The notes under the pieces: generated by a model
The model's database searches: none
Seen by the model: only the letters and a program-made list of their open reading frames with translations
What the model was told of the DNA's origin: nothing
Shown here: positions 13,401 through 24,808 of the stretch, one piece after another
How the letters are laid out: each line of letters starts with the position of its first letter
Numbering within the stretch: the stretch's first letter is position 1
Assembly (NCBI GenBank): GCA_964035545.1
Contig: OZ037765.1
Location: 26,300,504 to 26,364,503 of the forward strand
Direction of reading: 5' to 3'
Origin: Bugula neritina
Taxonomy: Eukaryota; Bryozoa; Gymnolaemata; Cheilostomatida; Bugulidae
DNA length: 64,000 nucleotides
Translations under genes and position numbers: made by a program

Positions 13401-14684
13401 TCATTTAATAAAAGCATATAATACTAAAGTTTTGATACGTAACTAGACATTGACTGATATACGATTTAGTCATTTGGGTGGATAGAGAGTTGATTGATAA
13501 GGTATCGATGTGTTATGCTTTATGTAAACACACAGGTCGAGTTATCTTTGTGCTCTGTACTTTGATAGGATGACGATAACATTCCTATGCGCATAATGCT
13601 GCTTTTACTGGACGAAGTATTTGATTTGAGAAAAAAGAATCAGTGGTTGAGGAGGCGTATTGTTGCTATTTTGAGACAGATATTGAAAGCTACGCATGGT
13701 GATAAAATCAACAGGTGTGGCCTTGTAAATCAACCTCTAACAAGTTTTAATAAGTATAAATTATTTAATTAATCAGACAAGTTGGAACAACATGTTGCTA
13801 GGCAGCCAGGTGATCATGTGACCATGTTGATAGGAATCGAGTATGTATTAGATACTGAATATGTCCCCATTATGTACAAAAAATGCCTTTATTTCTAAAA
13901 AAATTGTATTTAACTTTTGGCAACTATTTTGGTTACCTTGTGTCTATATATGCTGTTCTATAAATTGAATGGAACAAATGTTTTGGTTGGTGCCTCATTG
14001 CTGGACTTATTTTAATTAATTTTGTGAAGTAAATCCGCATAGTTTTGCCTATAAACTGGGAATATGAACACTCTGATCATATTGCTAACATTTCTAAATC
14101 ATTTGCAGACGCATAGTTGACCATGTGGAGATGCTGACATCTGCTGATCAAGTAGCAGAGTATATAAAACAAGTTAAAGATCGTTGGTGGCCATCAGGGA
14201 TGCTCGCCGAACCTAGTCCAGTCAGAGATAGAGAAACACAGCTAAGGACGTCTATGGTCTGCAAAGCTAAAATGATCGGCGCAGTACCTGGTAAGTTAAC
14301 TAAGACCATGTGAAGCAGCTAACTTCACTTTGAACTTTAAGCTGAAACTAGGTTACGGCATCACTAGCATATGTACTTGAAAGCAAAATGGCAATTTATT
14401 TTAATTTCTTAGAAATTACATATAAAAAAGTTCATCACTTCGATTAACTTGTTTTAGATGAGTTGCGTCATCTTATTGGCACAGAGACAACCAGGGCAGG
14501 TGTGCTGAGGCTGTTTTCCATGTGTCAACACCATCGACTGAACAAAAGACTTCTGCTTGTCATCATTGAAGGTGTTATGCTCACACTGTTTCCTCAAAGT
14601 TCGTATGAAAAAATATTTAGGCAGATACATAGTAGTTCCCAGCGTGGTCGCACTGACTCATCCTTCAGTCAATCCTCTAGCTAA
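1492..14684 (+). CDS. SNX13: Sorting nexin 13 orthologue (PXA-RGS-PX-nexin C), about 21 coding exons
   Basis: SNX13 is an ER/endosomal membrane protein that binds phosphoinositides and works at membrane contacts and in endosomal sorting. Proposed coding exons: 1492-1607, 3497-3596, 3908-4128, 4525-4658, 4751-4858, 5284-5456, 6053-6194, 6471-6586, 7428-7524, 8176-8231, 8718-8927, 9296-9413, 10196-10210, 11124-11278, 11560-11664, 11810-11920, 12209-12298, 13195-13266, 13569-13714, 14109-14290, 14458-14684. These total 2694 nt, exactly 898 codons with the stop, against about 957-968 residues in vertebrates. An N-terminal hydrophobic hairpin (residues about 8-50) is followed by PXA (about 80-280; DRRLTGA, KEIDW), an RGS-like region (about 370-530), PX (about 536-659; RRYSDFHDL, FPGKRTFNN) and nexin-C (about 714-897; DDDNIPMRIMLLLLDEVFDL, GTETTR). 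Order and motifs match vertebrate SNX13 rather than SNX14/19/25. The start ATG follows a splice acceptor by two bases. The exon 2 acceptor at 3496 keeps frame, whereas the neighbouring AG at 3501 does not. Confidence 0.93.
1930..2072 (-). repeat. tRNA-derived SINE-like repeat, copy 1
   Basis: On the minus strand, 2072 to about 2010 reads as a tRNA-like head with an A-box-like TGGTTAGCAC and a B-box GGTTCGATTCC. It is followed by a body containing a run (agtagtacta; tcgaaa.agcttgta) that recurs at 38885-38950. Two copies with the same body define an interspersed family. It lies in SNX13 intron 1, just upstream of the nested membrane-protein ORF. The full 3' end is not clear and may extend to about 1815. 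Confidence 0.65.
2112..2958 (+). CDS. Cysteine-rich single-pass membrane protein with a C2H2-type finger, nested in SNX13 intron 1
   Basis: An uninterrupted frame starts at ATG 2152 and encodes 268 residues. I do not recognise the family. Residues 1-16 resemble a signal peptide. C75-x2-C-x12-H-x4-H96 is a textbook C2H2 finger spacing. Eight further cysteines (107, 112, 117, 130, 142, 150, 172, 177) precede a hydrophobic helix at about 197-214 and a polar, acidic tail rich in N/E/P. Codon quality and the AATAAA at 3153 support a real terminal exon. The frame is open upstream to 2095, and a good acceptor (tgttttag) ends at 2111, so the exon probably begins at 2112 and receives an upstream exon. 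Splicing from SNX13 exon 1 (donor after 1607) would be in frame. If residues 1-16 are a signal peptide, the finger and cysteines face the lumen or outside. If it is spliced to SNX13 exon 1, topology would change. Confidence 0.7.
3153..3158 (+). terminator. Poly(A) signal AATAAA of the nested membrane-protein gene
   Basis: A canonical AATAAA lies about 195 nt after the stop at 2958, inside SNX13 intron 1. It is consistent with a separate transcript end for the nested gene. Confidence 0.55.
5608..5643 (+). other. Possible optional 36-nt exon of SNX13
   Basis: This stretch is bounded by an acceptor (aaaacag) and a GT (gtctcg), is phase 0 on both sides and encodes 12 residues without a stop. Vertebrate SNX13 aligns without any gap when it is skipped (WM joined to the next exon gives the same spacing to the KLS motif). 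It is therefore left out of the main model and offered only as a cassette candidate. Confidence 0.2.
6588..7415. repeat. Minisatellite of TACTGTAGTGTGTA-like units filling SNX13 intron 9
   Basis: About 830 bp of tandem, slightly variable 12-17-nt units built on gtgtgtatactgta, with variants ctgtaatagtgtgt, cgctgtagtatgta and actgtagtag. It occupies nearly the whole intron between exons ending at 6586 and starting at 7428. It keeps reading frames open on both strands (for example 6557-7522 minus), but these are repeat artefacts. The unit closely resembles the exon 9/intron 9 junction (gatactgtg/gtgtgta). Confidence 0.95.
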
Positions 14685-16199
14685 TTTATTTCTTTTTTAT
14701 TTACTTATTTATTTATTTATTCATTATGGAAGTTGTTGCGTATTGAAAATTGAAATGCATTCGTTGCACATGAACTAAATATTTATATTATGTAATATAT
14801 TATAAGTATTTAACTTGGTATAAATTATCAATAAAGGAGTTTATATTTTTCTATAAATATTGTAGTTATTGAACTCAGCTCCAGCACAACTGTCTATTAT
14901 TCGAATCCATACTTTGTTTTTAGCTATGAGTATAAGTTCTTACATTTGTTTATATATTTGTTAGTTCTTGAAATGATGGGTTGACAGTTTTAGTTCACAG
15001 GCTATTTAGTGAATGATGACTATAAGGAATGCAAGCAGTAAGAAAGCAAGCTACACCTTTGATTGATGCACTAGACATTTTTAGCATGTCGGTGGTGTGT
15101 CATTTAAGTGGTGTCCAGACTGCGTAGCTACAAAAGTGAGGTACTGATACCTGTACATTGCGCTGCAGGCTGCTATAATGCATGTCAACTATCTTATCAG
15201 GTTTTATAGTTAGCAAAGGCGAAATCTTCTACCCACGTAAATAGCTTATCTTCACCTACTTGTTTAAAGGGTGACGTTTAATGAAGATAATACAACCATT
15301 ATTAGTATTTTGGGTGGTAACCTTGAAGTGAATTCTCAGTGAAAATTGATAACAGGCCAGGAACTTACATGCTCACAATTATTAGGTCAACCACAAATAA
15401 GGTGTAGTTGGGTGGTTATTCGATTTTCATAGTAATAGTTAAAATTCTAATGTGATTGAGTGACCCAAGCACTCTACATTCAGCTGCTAAGGTTTACAAA
15501 TATATTGTAGACTCTTTTACCTGCACATTGCTATTGTAAAGTTCTTCTTCAAGTTTTGGTACTGGATAAGCTTTTAACATCAAATTTAAAATAATGTGAT
15601 GTTAATGAAGATATTGAAACTCTTCGTTTCTCTTTTTTATTCATACTGCTATGTTCTTGAAACACATGTCATTTACTTAATAGTTTGGCCATGATATTTT
15701 CTGATTATCCTGAAAATGCTGAACCAGATAAAAACACCTCTGCTGCTATAGATATGTGTATGTCATGTGGACAAATCATTGAAAGTTAAAAATATGCAGT
15801 ATTGGAATTTTTTTGGAAACTAATCAGTTTTATGCATTAAGCTTTCTGCAAAAACAGAAGCTTGTTGCTGGATTATATGAAAACTGGCTTAGTCATAATT
15901 GGCATTTACTCTGGCAATGTTCGTTGAGTTGTTTGATATTATGTAATGTAACAAAATTTAGGGTTCTTATTATAACGTGACATGTAAGGAAAAGCAATAA
16001 TACTTTACAGAAAAAAATTCCCCCTAATCAGTCTTGGACTCATCTTGAAATCTCATCTTATTGATCTAAGGTCAATTATGCAACGTTGAACTTTTCTGTA
16101 TTAAAAAGAAATTTTCACTAAAATAACTCAGAATAGAAAAACGGTTTCACTTGTCAGCATTCATTATTAGAATTGGCCAATTTCAGGCAGTTTCATATA
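14685..16199. other. Intergenic region SNX13 to CLCA-A
   Basis: Contains the SNX13 3' UTR up to at least the AATAAA at 14830 and the unmarked upstream region of CLCA-A. No coding exon, tRNA or clear transposon was recognised. The CLCA-A promoter must lie here, but no TATA box or initiator can be assigned with confidence in DNA this AT-rich. Confidence 0.6.
14830..14835 (+). terminator. SNX13: Poly(A) signal AATAAA of SNX13
   Basis: A canonical AATAAA about 146 nt after the SNX13 stop codon. Confidence 0.7.
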
Positions 16200-19100
16200 A
16201 TGAGGCTAACTAATATTATATTTCTTGTTGGACTTCATCTAGTCTCAAGTCAAACAATCAATTTACGTAATAATGGGTATGAAAATGTGCTGATTGCTAT
16301 ATCAAACACTGTGCCATATGATGCTAGTCTGGTGCCCAGCATTAAGGTATGTTGATATTTTTTATATTTATACACGTTTTTTTTCAAGTCACCAATATAT
16401 GAAATATTGAAAAAATTACTTTTTCATGAGCATCTGAGATTTTCTCTGTTTTTAAAGAACACAATTTTTAGACTACTAGTGTCAAACTATTGGGTTACTT
16501 GATTGCTGCCCCTTAGAATGCCTGTCCTTAAAGCCTTAGCCCCTTTGTCTGTCTTTAATTTTATAGGAATTATTCAATGATGCTTCAGCCACTCTGTTTC
16601 AAGCTACCAACTTCAGAGCCTACTTCAGAAACATAACTATCCTCATTCCCTCTAGCTGGAATGTTACAGGAGTTCAGCCTGCTACATCTGAGTCATATGA
16701 TAAGGTGCAAATGTGTTTTAGTATTATATACTTGCCAAGTGTAATCGTAATTATAGGAATAAACTTTTTATGTTGTACCTACACAGGCTTTTGGATGGTG
16801 AATTTCAAGGGCTTATTAAATGCATGTAATATTTATATAATATTTAGGAGATGTACTTAACCCACTGTCTTTTGTAAATTTTTTTAGAATTTTAATAATC
16901 AAGTTGAAGGTGCTCAGTTATCTACAAATCACAAGCTGTTAATAGCAAGGAATTAAAGTCTACTGTCCCATGTTCTATAGCACACGCAATAGCATATGTA
17001 TATAGCTTATGTATATATCATATGTATATATCATATGTATATAGCGTGCAAATATAGCATATGCAGATAATGCAAAATGTCTGTGTATTTACTGGGCTAC
17101 ATTATATGTACATCACAATTATTCTAGGCTAATATACGAGTAGATGACGAAAATGACTTTGGTGATAACAGTCCATGGGTAAAGCAGATATCTGGTTGTG
17201 GTAAAGGAGGAGAATTCATGCATCTCTCTAGAAAATTCATCACCGATAAAGATTTTGCCAAGGCATACTTTGGTTACCCAGGTATGAACCCCAAGCTTAG
17301 AATTGTGTTGAAATTAGAAATTACTTGAAATATAATATAATATTACAAGAACAATGTTTATTTATTGTTTTATTTGAAGCATAAGTTTGTTGCAGTAAAA
17401 TATTATGTCTTCGAGAAGTTGCTTAGTAAATTATTGCAGTAGTTTGAAGGTGGTTTTATTTAAAGAATACTTTGGACCTAAATTGTTACATTTTCATGAC
17501 ATGCACATTATACAAATAGATGCCCGTATGGATTAATTTGTGCTTGCTGTTTGCATTAACTTATGGTTGCGGTTTTGCTTCGTTGCAACTATTTCCATGG
17601 GACAAATAAAAAATCCATTTGCATTATCCTCATCATGTAAATGTAGTGATAGTACACCTTAGAGTGGGTTGAGTTATCTTCCCTCTTCACCACAGAGGCA
17701 GCACCTAATTATGTCATAATTTTAGGAAAGACTGTGATTCACGAATGGGGACATCTGCGATGGGGTTTATTTGAAGAATATCCGATTGGTGACACAGACC
17801 ACTTCTACATCTCAGAATTGAACAGAGTAGAGCCAACCAGGTGCAATATACATGTACAAGGCAGAATGCGAAACCACAGGTCAGACAGTGAATGCATACT
17901 TGATCCTGAGACATCACTTCCTGAAGCTAACTGCAGATTCTATCCAAGTGCAAACCAGACTACGGCTACAGGTTCTATTATGAGTCACCACTTTCTTCCC
18001 ACAGTGAGTTTCTACTTTTATGTTTATATGTTTTATTGACATCTTTGCTTATAGTGATCTTATCACTGTATTGTGTGACTACAGGTAGTCTCTTTCTGTG
18101 ATGACGATGAGTACGGGTATAGTTCTGTTCACAACTATGAAGCTCCAACTATGCAGAATAAACTTTGTGCTGGAAAATCTGCCTGGGGTGTCATGAAAGA
18201 CCATGTGGACTTTAGTAACGGTTCGTTTACATTTCAACGTTTACATATAGAATAATAGAACTCTAATATAAATCTGTATTTTTTCTGCCGATTTCGTTTC
18301 ACAGAAACAGCTCGACGCTCTCTCAGATATTCTAAAAACTCTTGACTGCTACTTGTGTTGCTAGAATTTGGAACACATTCACTGCAGATATATAATAAAC
18401 CAAATGTTGGATTAAATTAGTGTTAATGTCAAACCAAACCAAAAAGATGCAGGGGCAACGTGGTTTATAGGTTCTATTAAAGGGATACAGAAGTTATGTA
18501 CTTCTAATATATCTACATGAGTGAGAAGGACAATGGGGCAAACACTAAACTCAATGATAACTAGTTTTTACAACTATTTCTATAATCTGGGAATATAAAA
18601 TTGTATTAGCATATTCTAATTTATAATTAAATAGATATCTGCCATATAAACATCTTATGAATATAATATTTAGGTAATATATATTCTACCAACTTATTTT
18701 GTATTAATGGGTTACATAAGTGTGTGCATGTATAATTTGATAGGTAATAATCAGCCTGTTGACTCTATAGACTTTGATACCAAAGTAACATTCAACGTAG
18801 TCCAAAGAAAAGAAACTAGAGTTGTTGTGGTGATGGATGTTTCTGGAAGCATGGTAAATTCACGGACCTCTTCTACCCAGTTATATCTTTAATACTTATT
18901 AATATTAGATTACTTCTAAGGTTCTCACTGTTTGTTTAGTGTCACACGGTATATAAAGATTGTAGAATATAATGTATTCAGTTACTATAGTTGATGAAAT
19001 AATTACTACAAATTGTGATCCTACGCTAAATGTTTTTAGTGGTACAATGATTACTACAAAAAGTTGAATGCCGCAGTACGCCGCTATATAATGTACACGT

Positions 19101-22100
19101 TGCCGCAGAATTCCAAGATTGGCCTGGTTAAATATAGCGGCACTGCCAGAAGGATTACCTCCCAGCTTTACCAAGTAACTTCTTTATCTGACCGAAAGTT
19201 CTTGGCAAACTTAGTTCCTCTGGAAAACGGTGGTAGCACAGCTATTGGTAAAGGACTACTAGTGGCAAAAGAGGTTATAGTCTTAGATTGTTTGTAATTT
19301 GTAATGATTTACTTCAATGCATGTAATTCTTTTTCTATTTGCATACAATTCAGTGAAATATAGGCCAATTTATAATAGAAGGAACATGTGCATTAGATGA
19401 ATGTGCTTTTTTCTATTGATTATTTGCATAGAGTTTAAGCCACATAATGTCCATCAGAAGTTTCTCACCATTTCTCACCGTTTCTCACCTTATTCGTTTT
19501 AGTTTTTTCGCATAGTGGAGTACCCATCACAAGTGCTTTATGTCTATGGTGTTTTTTTTCTAGTTGCTAGAAATGAATGACGAAGAAACAAAAGGAAGTA
19601 GAATAATTCTGCTGACTGATGGCCAAGAAAATGTTAGTCCCAGAGTAGCCGAAGTTCAGTCAGACATAGTATCGGCTGGAATTACTGTTGACACCATTCT
19701 ACTGACAGAGTCAGCAACTGATGTGCTGATATCCTTGGCAGCCAACACTGGTCTGCACAAAATGCTGTTTGTAATCATTGCTCATGGTGTATCGGATTAA
19801 TTTGCAGCCACTTGCACGCTGTTGGCTGCTGATACAAAGTTGTTGCTAGTTTGATATCAGCTTTAGCTCCAAGTATCTGCCTTGCTAATTTGGGTTTTCA
19901 AATACAAAAGAAAATATTGAAGATAATTATAGCTGACAATTTGAAAACTGGTAATATTTGATTTTTTCATGAAAATTAAAAAACATACCTGCTAAACTTT
20001 CAGTAAATAACAAAATACATTTAACTATACTATATTTCAGCCAGCAAAGAATTATTTCAAATAACAGTTGTACGATCTTTATTGTTTTAAGTTTGTAATA
20101 AAATGTAGATAAACATTTTGAAAGAAAACATTAGTGTAATTTTGATATCTTACTAGAATAATTTATGTTAACAGGCTGCTAATCAATGCTGTTTTGCATT
20201 AGGTAGCATTTTTTCTTATTCACTGTCTGTATTCTGTCTAATTCTCAGGTGGTATGTGTTTCTACTCCTCTGGAGACAGTCTGTCAACCAGTCTGGCTGA
20301 TGCCTTCACTACATCAGAGAGAACTAGAGTAAATGATCCTAAAACAATGCCCATTACAGTGAGTATAATTCCACAATATGGACTGTGTGTAGGTGTATTT
20401 ACAACATGCTCTTGATGAAAGAATGCTTAAATTTTGAAAGTTGAAATTAGTCATATATAGTTTAAAATAAGATGCCGAAATGTTTTTTACCTTTTGTTCT
20501 TATGTTTTGTTTTGAGCCAAAAGTCAAGAGCCTAAAATCTACTGCATAATGCCCTGGGATACTATTTGGTTGACTGTGAAAGTTTTTAATAATATAATAA
20601 TATTGTGAAGAAATTTCTAATTAAAATTAGAGAGCAGTTATGTACTAGTAGTTAAAGGAAGCGCTAGGACTTGAGTTCAGATCTAGAGAAGGTTATTAGT
20701 ACTTCAACCCCCCAAAAGCTCTGGTGCAAGCATAGTGATGGACTGAGTTCCTTAAAAGCCCTTGTAATCAAGGTTCTCTTAGAGATGGAAGATTCAAACG
20801 TACAAAAATGTTTTATTTTGCCATTGAATTTTTACAATCTTACTAACATACTACTAGTTACTGAATACCATATACATGCAAGCTGTATTGTTTGTCTAAT
20901 GCTTCACCATTTTTCTTTGTTAAAAATTGCTTTATATGTGATATGCAGATAGAGAGTAGAGTGATACAGGCACTACCAAGCATTCGGAAGTGTTTTAGTG
21001 TCTTGGTAGACAGTGCACTTGGCTTTCGCACAACATTTACATTCAGTTGGGTCAACACTAACCGCCTTTTTATTAGAATTACTGATAGTAATAACCAAAC
21101 CGTAACCGCCACAGTTGATGATTCTGCTACAGCTGCAGCCTTTCAGTGTGCAGCTCAATGTATGGTAAGTGTTTCAAAATGTAGAGATAGAAAACACTAA
21201 TTGCCAATTACTGTAGGATTTGCTATGTATTTGTAATATTTAGTGCGAAGTATTCTGTCAGTCTTTTACTAAATAATTCTATTTTGTTTAAAACTCTAGT
21301 TGTGAAAGTTGTATCGTAAAGGAAAAGATTTGTAAAGCGCTATTGTTGTTATTGTTTTCATATAACAATATTTCGCTGCATTAATACAAAAAGTGAAAGT
21401 AAATTTAAAGCAATTTTTTATTGTTGTGTTGGATTTAAATATAAATCTGGTTTAATTCTATTTAATACTATATTCTCACATTTTTTTCTAATTTATGATC
21501 TGGTTTTTTTTGTGTAATCAGGAACTGCTCTTGATATTGTGCTGCAATAATGTCAGCTTTATGATCTAAAAACCATTTCTATATAATTGTTGATATTTAA
21601 AAACTATTAGTGGACTCTCACACATGGCAACATTTCAATTTATTAGAATCATGTTTTTTTAATTTTTATGCTGTCTTCTAATAAGTTACTATTCCAAATT
21701 TTGTCTAATCAATTGTCTATATTGATGTCAAAATTTTATTAGCTTTCACTCAAAACTGTCAATGTGTCAAATTAAATAGCAAGATATGGCTTCATGCCAA
21801 GCCATTATAATAACATGTCTAAAAAAAGTAATATCTCCTTGTCGATATCTAACAGTTGATTGGCCAGTTTAGCTGTAGCTCTTGACCAATAATTTAGCTT
21901 GTAGTAACTTTTTTCATTTCCTTCTTTTTTCCAATTGATAATTAATTTTGTTTTAGCTTTTAAGATGCTAATGCTAAAGAGTGTAGGCTTTCAAAAACTT
22001 TGCTTAAATTTATGCAGATCTAAAGGCTGCAAAAACAGAAAGTTATAAATTTTGTTATAATTTAATTTGTTGTTTTAAATGTGGATAAGTTGTGAGCTGT

Positions 22101-24808
22101 TTTATTTACACTTCACTAGACTGGTAAATGGGATGTTTGCATTTTCAACATTGGAAACACAATGGAGAATGTCATTGTGCAAGTTGAGTCTACAGCCAGA
22201 ATTGCTTCCAGCACATCAACCAATCAAAACGGTGAAGATTTAGAAAAGCTACTGCCTATCACAGTTCGGCCTTTCATTGTCAACAAAGAACCAGATTTTA
22301 ATGACTTTGGTACGGTTTAAGTTTATGGATTTTCAAAGAATAAATCTTTTAATTTCGTTCTTGATCAAACTTTCAACTTTTTTCAAAGCTCAAGTTATTA
22401 AACAAGCAAATTATTGTTATATATTTTAAACAGATGCAGAGCCAGTGTCAGTGTTTGCTACTGTGAACCGTGGATACTCACCAGTGATTGGTGCCAAAGT
22501 AGTCGCTACTATAGAATATCCAGATTCTTATTCCAAATCAGAACTTGAGATGAGAGATGATGGAGCAGGAGCTGATATTATTAAAGGAGATGGCACATAC
22601 TCGGTGTATATTGTGAATGCTCAAATTATCGGCAAACATACAATATCTATTCATGTGATAAATTCCAATGATACGAGAATCAAGAATGTAAAAACTGTTA
22701 GTGCTGCAAGTAGAATATCTAGTAAGTGTCTAATATTTATAGAGTTTTATTAAATCAAAGTTACACGTAATATAAGATCTAATTTTCTAAGTTTCTGTAT
22801 AGCAAAAAAGTTGAATCAATCCTACAATGTAAACCAAACTCTTTTTGCCATTTTAAAGAGCCTGGAGATCCAATAGGCATCCAGAAAGTTGAACTGGAAG
22901 CAACTGGAAATTTTCAAAGGTTTTCGCTTGCTGGATTCATTGATGTAAAAAGTGTAGCCCCACCTACCAGGGATACAACTGCACCTTCAAGAATTCTTGA
23001 TCTGAAAGTGACAGAAGCATCTTATGATGAAAGTAGAGTGACATTAGAGTGGACTGCAGTTGGTGATGATTTAGATAGTGGAACAGGTACGCGCAGTTGT
23101 CCCTTTTAAATATTTTGGTCTGTAGTTACACTTAACAACTGATAAAAATTCCTATTACAGAAATGACATAAAGTTCTGTGGATTGCAGATACTAAATGCA
23201 TGGTTTGACCATTCACATATAATTCATTGTAGTTATTCTAAATATTTGAATTCTCTAAACCCTTTTTACCCTTTAGCTTCTTATTATGAACTGTGGAAAG
23301 CTGACAGTCACAAAGTATTATATAAAGCCAAAGAAAATGCCACAAAAGTTGAGGATGCTGATATCATAAGTGGGAGCTTGAGTTCTCCATCTCCAGCCTA
23401 CACCAGAGAAAAACTGGTTCTGAATATACAGGATAGAGACGACATATCTGTGTATGCTATCATTGCTAAGGATGATGCAGGAAATGCAGGACAGTTATCC
23501 AACATTGTTTCTGTTAAACTCGTCTATATACCCCCGACCACTACGCCAACTACTACACCAACCACTACACCAACCACTACACCAACCACTACGCCAACCA
23601 CTACGCCAACTACTACGCCAACCACCACGCCAACCACCATGCCAACCACCACGCCAACCACCACGCCAACCACCACGCCAACCACCACGCCAACCACTAC
23701 GCCAACCACCACGCCAACCACTACGCCAACCACCACGCCAACTACTACGCCAACCACCACGCCAACCACCACGCCAACCACCACGCCAACCACCACGCCA
23801 ACCACCACGCCAACCACCACGCCAACCACCACGCCAACCACCACGCCAACCACCACGCCAACCACCACGCCAACCACCACGCCAACCACTACGCCAACCA
23901 CCACGCCAACCACTACAACCACCACGCCAACCACTACGCCAACCACCACGCCAACTACTACGCCAACCACTACACCAACCACCACGCCAACCACTACGCC
24001 CACCACCACGCCAACCACTACACCAACCACCACGCCCACAACCACGCCAACCACTACACCAACCACCACGCCAACCACTACACCAACCACCACGCCAACA
24101 ACCACGCCAACCACTACACCAACCACCACGCCAACCACTACACCAACCACCACGCCAACAACCACACCAACCACTACACCAACCACCACTACAACCACCA
24201 CGCCAACCACCACGCCAACCACTACACCAACCACTACACCAACCACTACAACCACCACTACAACCACCACGCCAACCACTACAACCACCACGCCAACCAC
24301 TACAACCACCACGCCAACCACTACAACCACCACGCCAACAACCACACCAACCACTACACTACCATCTACTCTACTACCGACCACTACATCACCGACCACT
24401 ACATCACCAACCACTACACCATCAACCACTGTGCCACCAGCCACTACACCACCAACCATTACACCACTAACTGCTCAACCACTAGCTCCCCATCAGATTG
24501 CTAGCATCCTAACACCAACTACTAAGTCTTCAATTTTTGCTCTTAATACAGGGTATCCGTTTGGTGTTGATAATTATATTATCATTGGCATTGCAATAGG
24601 AGCTGTTATCTTAGTTCTAATTGGAGCTTTTATTTCTGTACTAGTGTGTGGCTTTAGAAAGAGAGGTTCTATGAATGTAGTTGCATTGGCTAACACTGCT
24701 ACTCACAATTCAATTTACAAATCTAACAATAAAGCCTGTTTGCAAAGTTTTGCTGTCAACAGCAACAAGCAAGTCAGCACTGTGAGTGACTTTAAATATA
24801 TTGTGTGA
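16200..24808 (+). CDS. CLCA: CLCA-family protein copy A with giant Pro/Thr mucin-like stalk
   Basis: CLCA proteins are secreted or membrane-anchored self-cleaving metalloproteases that modulate chloride channels and mucus. Exons: 16200-16346, 16567-16704, 17128-17281, 17726-18003, 18085-18220, 18744-18853, 19040-19273, 19564-19750, 20249-20358, 20949-21164, 22120-22309, 22434-22721, 22859-23086, 23277-24808; 3948 nt, 1315 residues. The signal peptide (1-18) ends SSQ and is followed by the family motif NNGYENVLIAIS. The protease motif HEWGHLRWGLFEEY has H152/E153/H156, and the usual Asp zinc ligand is Glu163. The VWA MIDAS DVSGS is at 316-320, with LLTDG later. A beta/FN3-like part follows, then Pro/Thr repeats at about 892-1206, a membrane helix at about 1239-1265 and a 50-residue tail ending YIV. 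The start is the ATG directly before the hydrophobic signal. Several donors are weak (gttata, gtctgc, gttcgt). Exons 1-11 differ clearly from copies B-D, while parts of 12-14 are almost identical to them. Confidence 0.93.
16980..17070. repeat. Short AT-rich tandem repeat (tatcatatgtata) in CLCA-A intron 2
   Basis: About five irregular copies of a 14-18-nt unit containing catatgtatata lie between exons 2 and 3 of CLCA-A. No other role is seen. Confidence 0.6.
23534..24480 (+). repeat. Coding minisatellite: about 70 PTTT units in CLCA-A
   Basis: A 12-nt unit (cca-acc-act-acg and variants) is repeated in frame within the last exon, encoding PTTT with occasional TTT-only slips, then grading into degenerate T/P/S-rich sequence. 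No stop or frameshift occurs along more than 900 nt. Such Thr/Pro arrays are classic acceptors of mucin-type O-glycans and form stiff extended stalks. The open frames on the other phases and the minus strand (Val/Gly-rich, Gln/Pro/Arg-rich) are shadows of this repeat. Copy number by assembly may be inaccurate. Confidence 0.97.

Noticed and set aside
23524-24459. Minus-strand Val/Gly ORF and +2-frame Gln/Pro/Arg ORF
   Set aside because: Both are shadows of the PTTT coding repeat of CLCA-A, whose frame continues into a membrane helix and a normal stop.
23534-24480. Regular repeat array considered as CRISPR-like
   Set aside because: The units are contiguous 12-mers without spacers, in frame in a eukaryotic exon.
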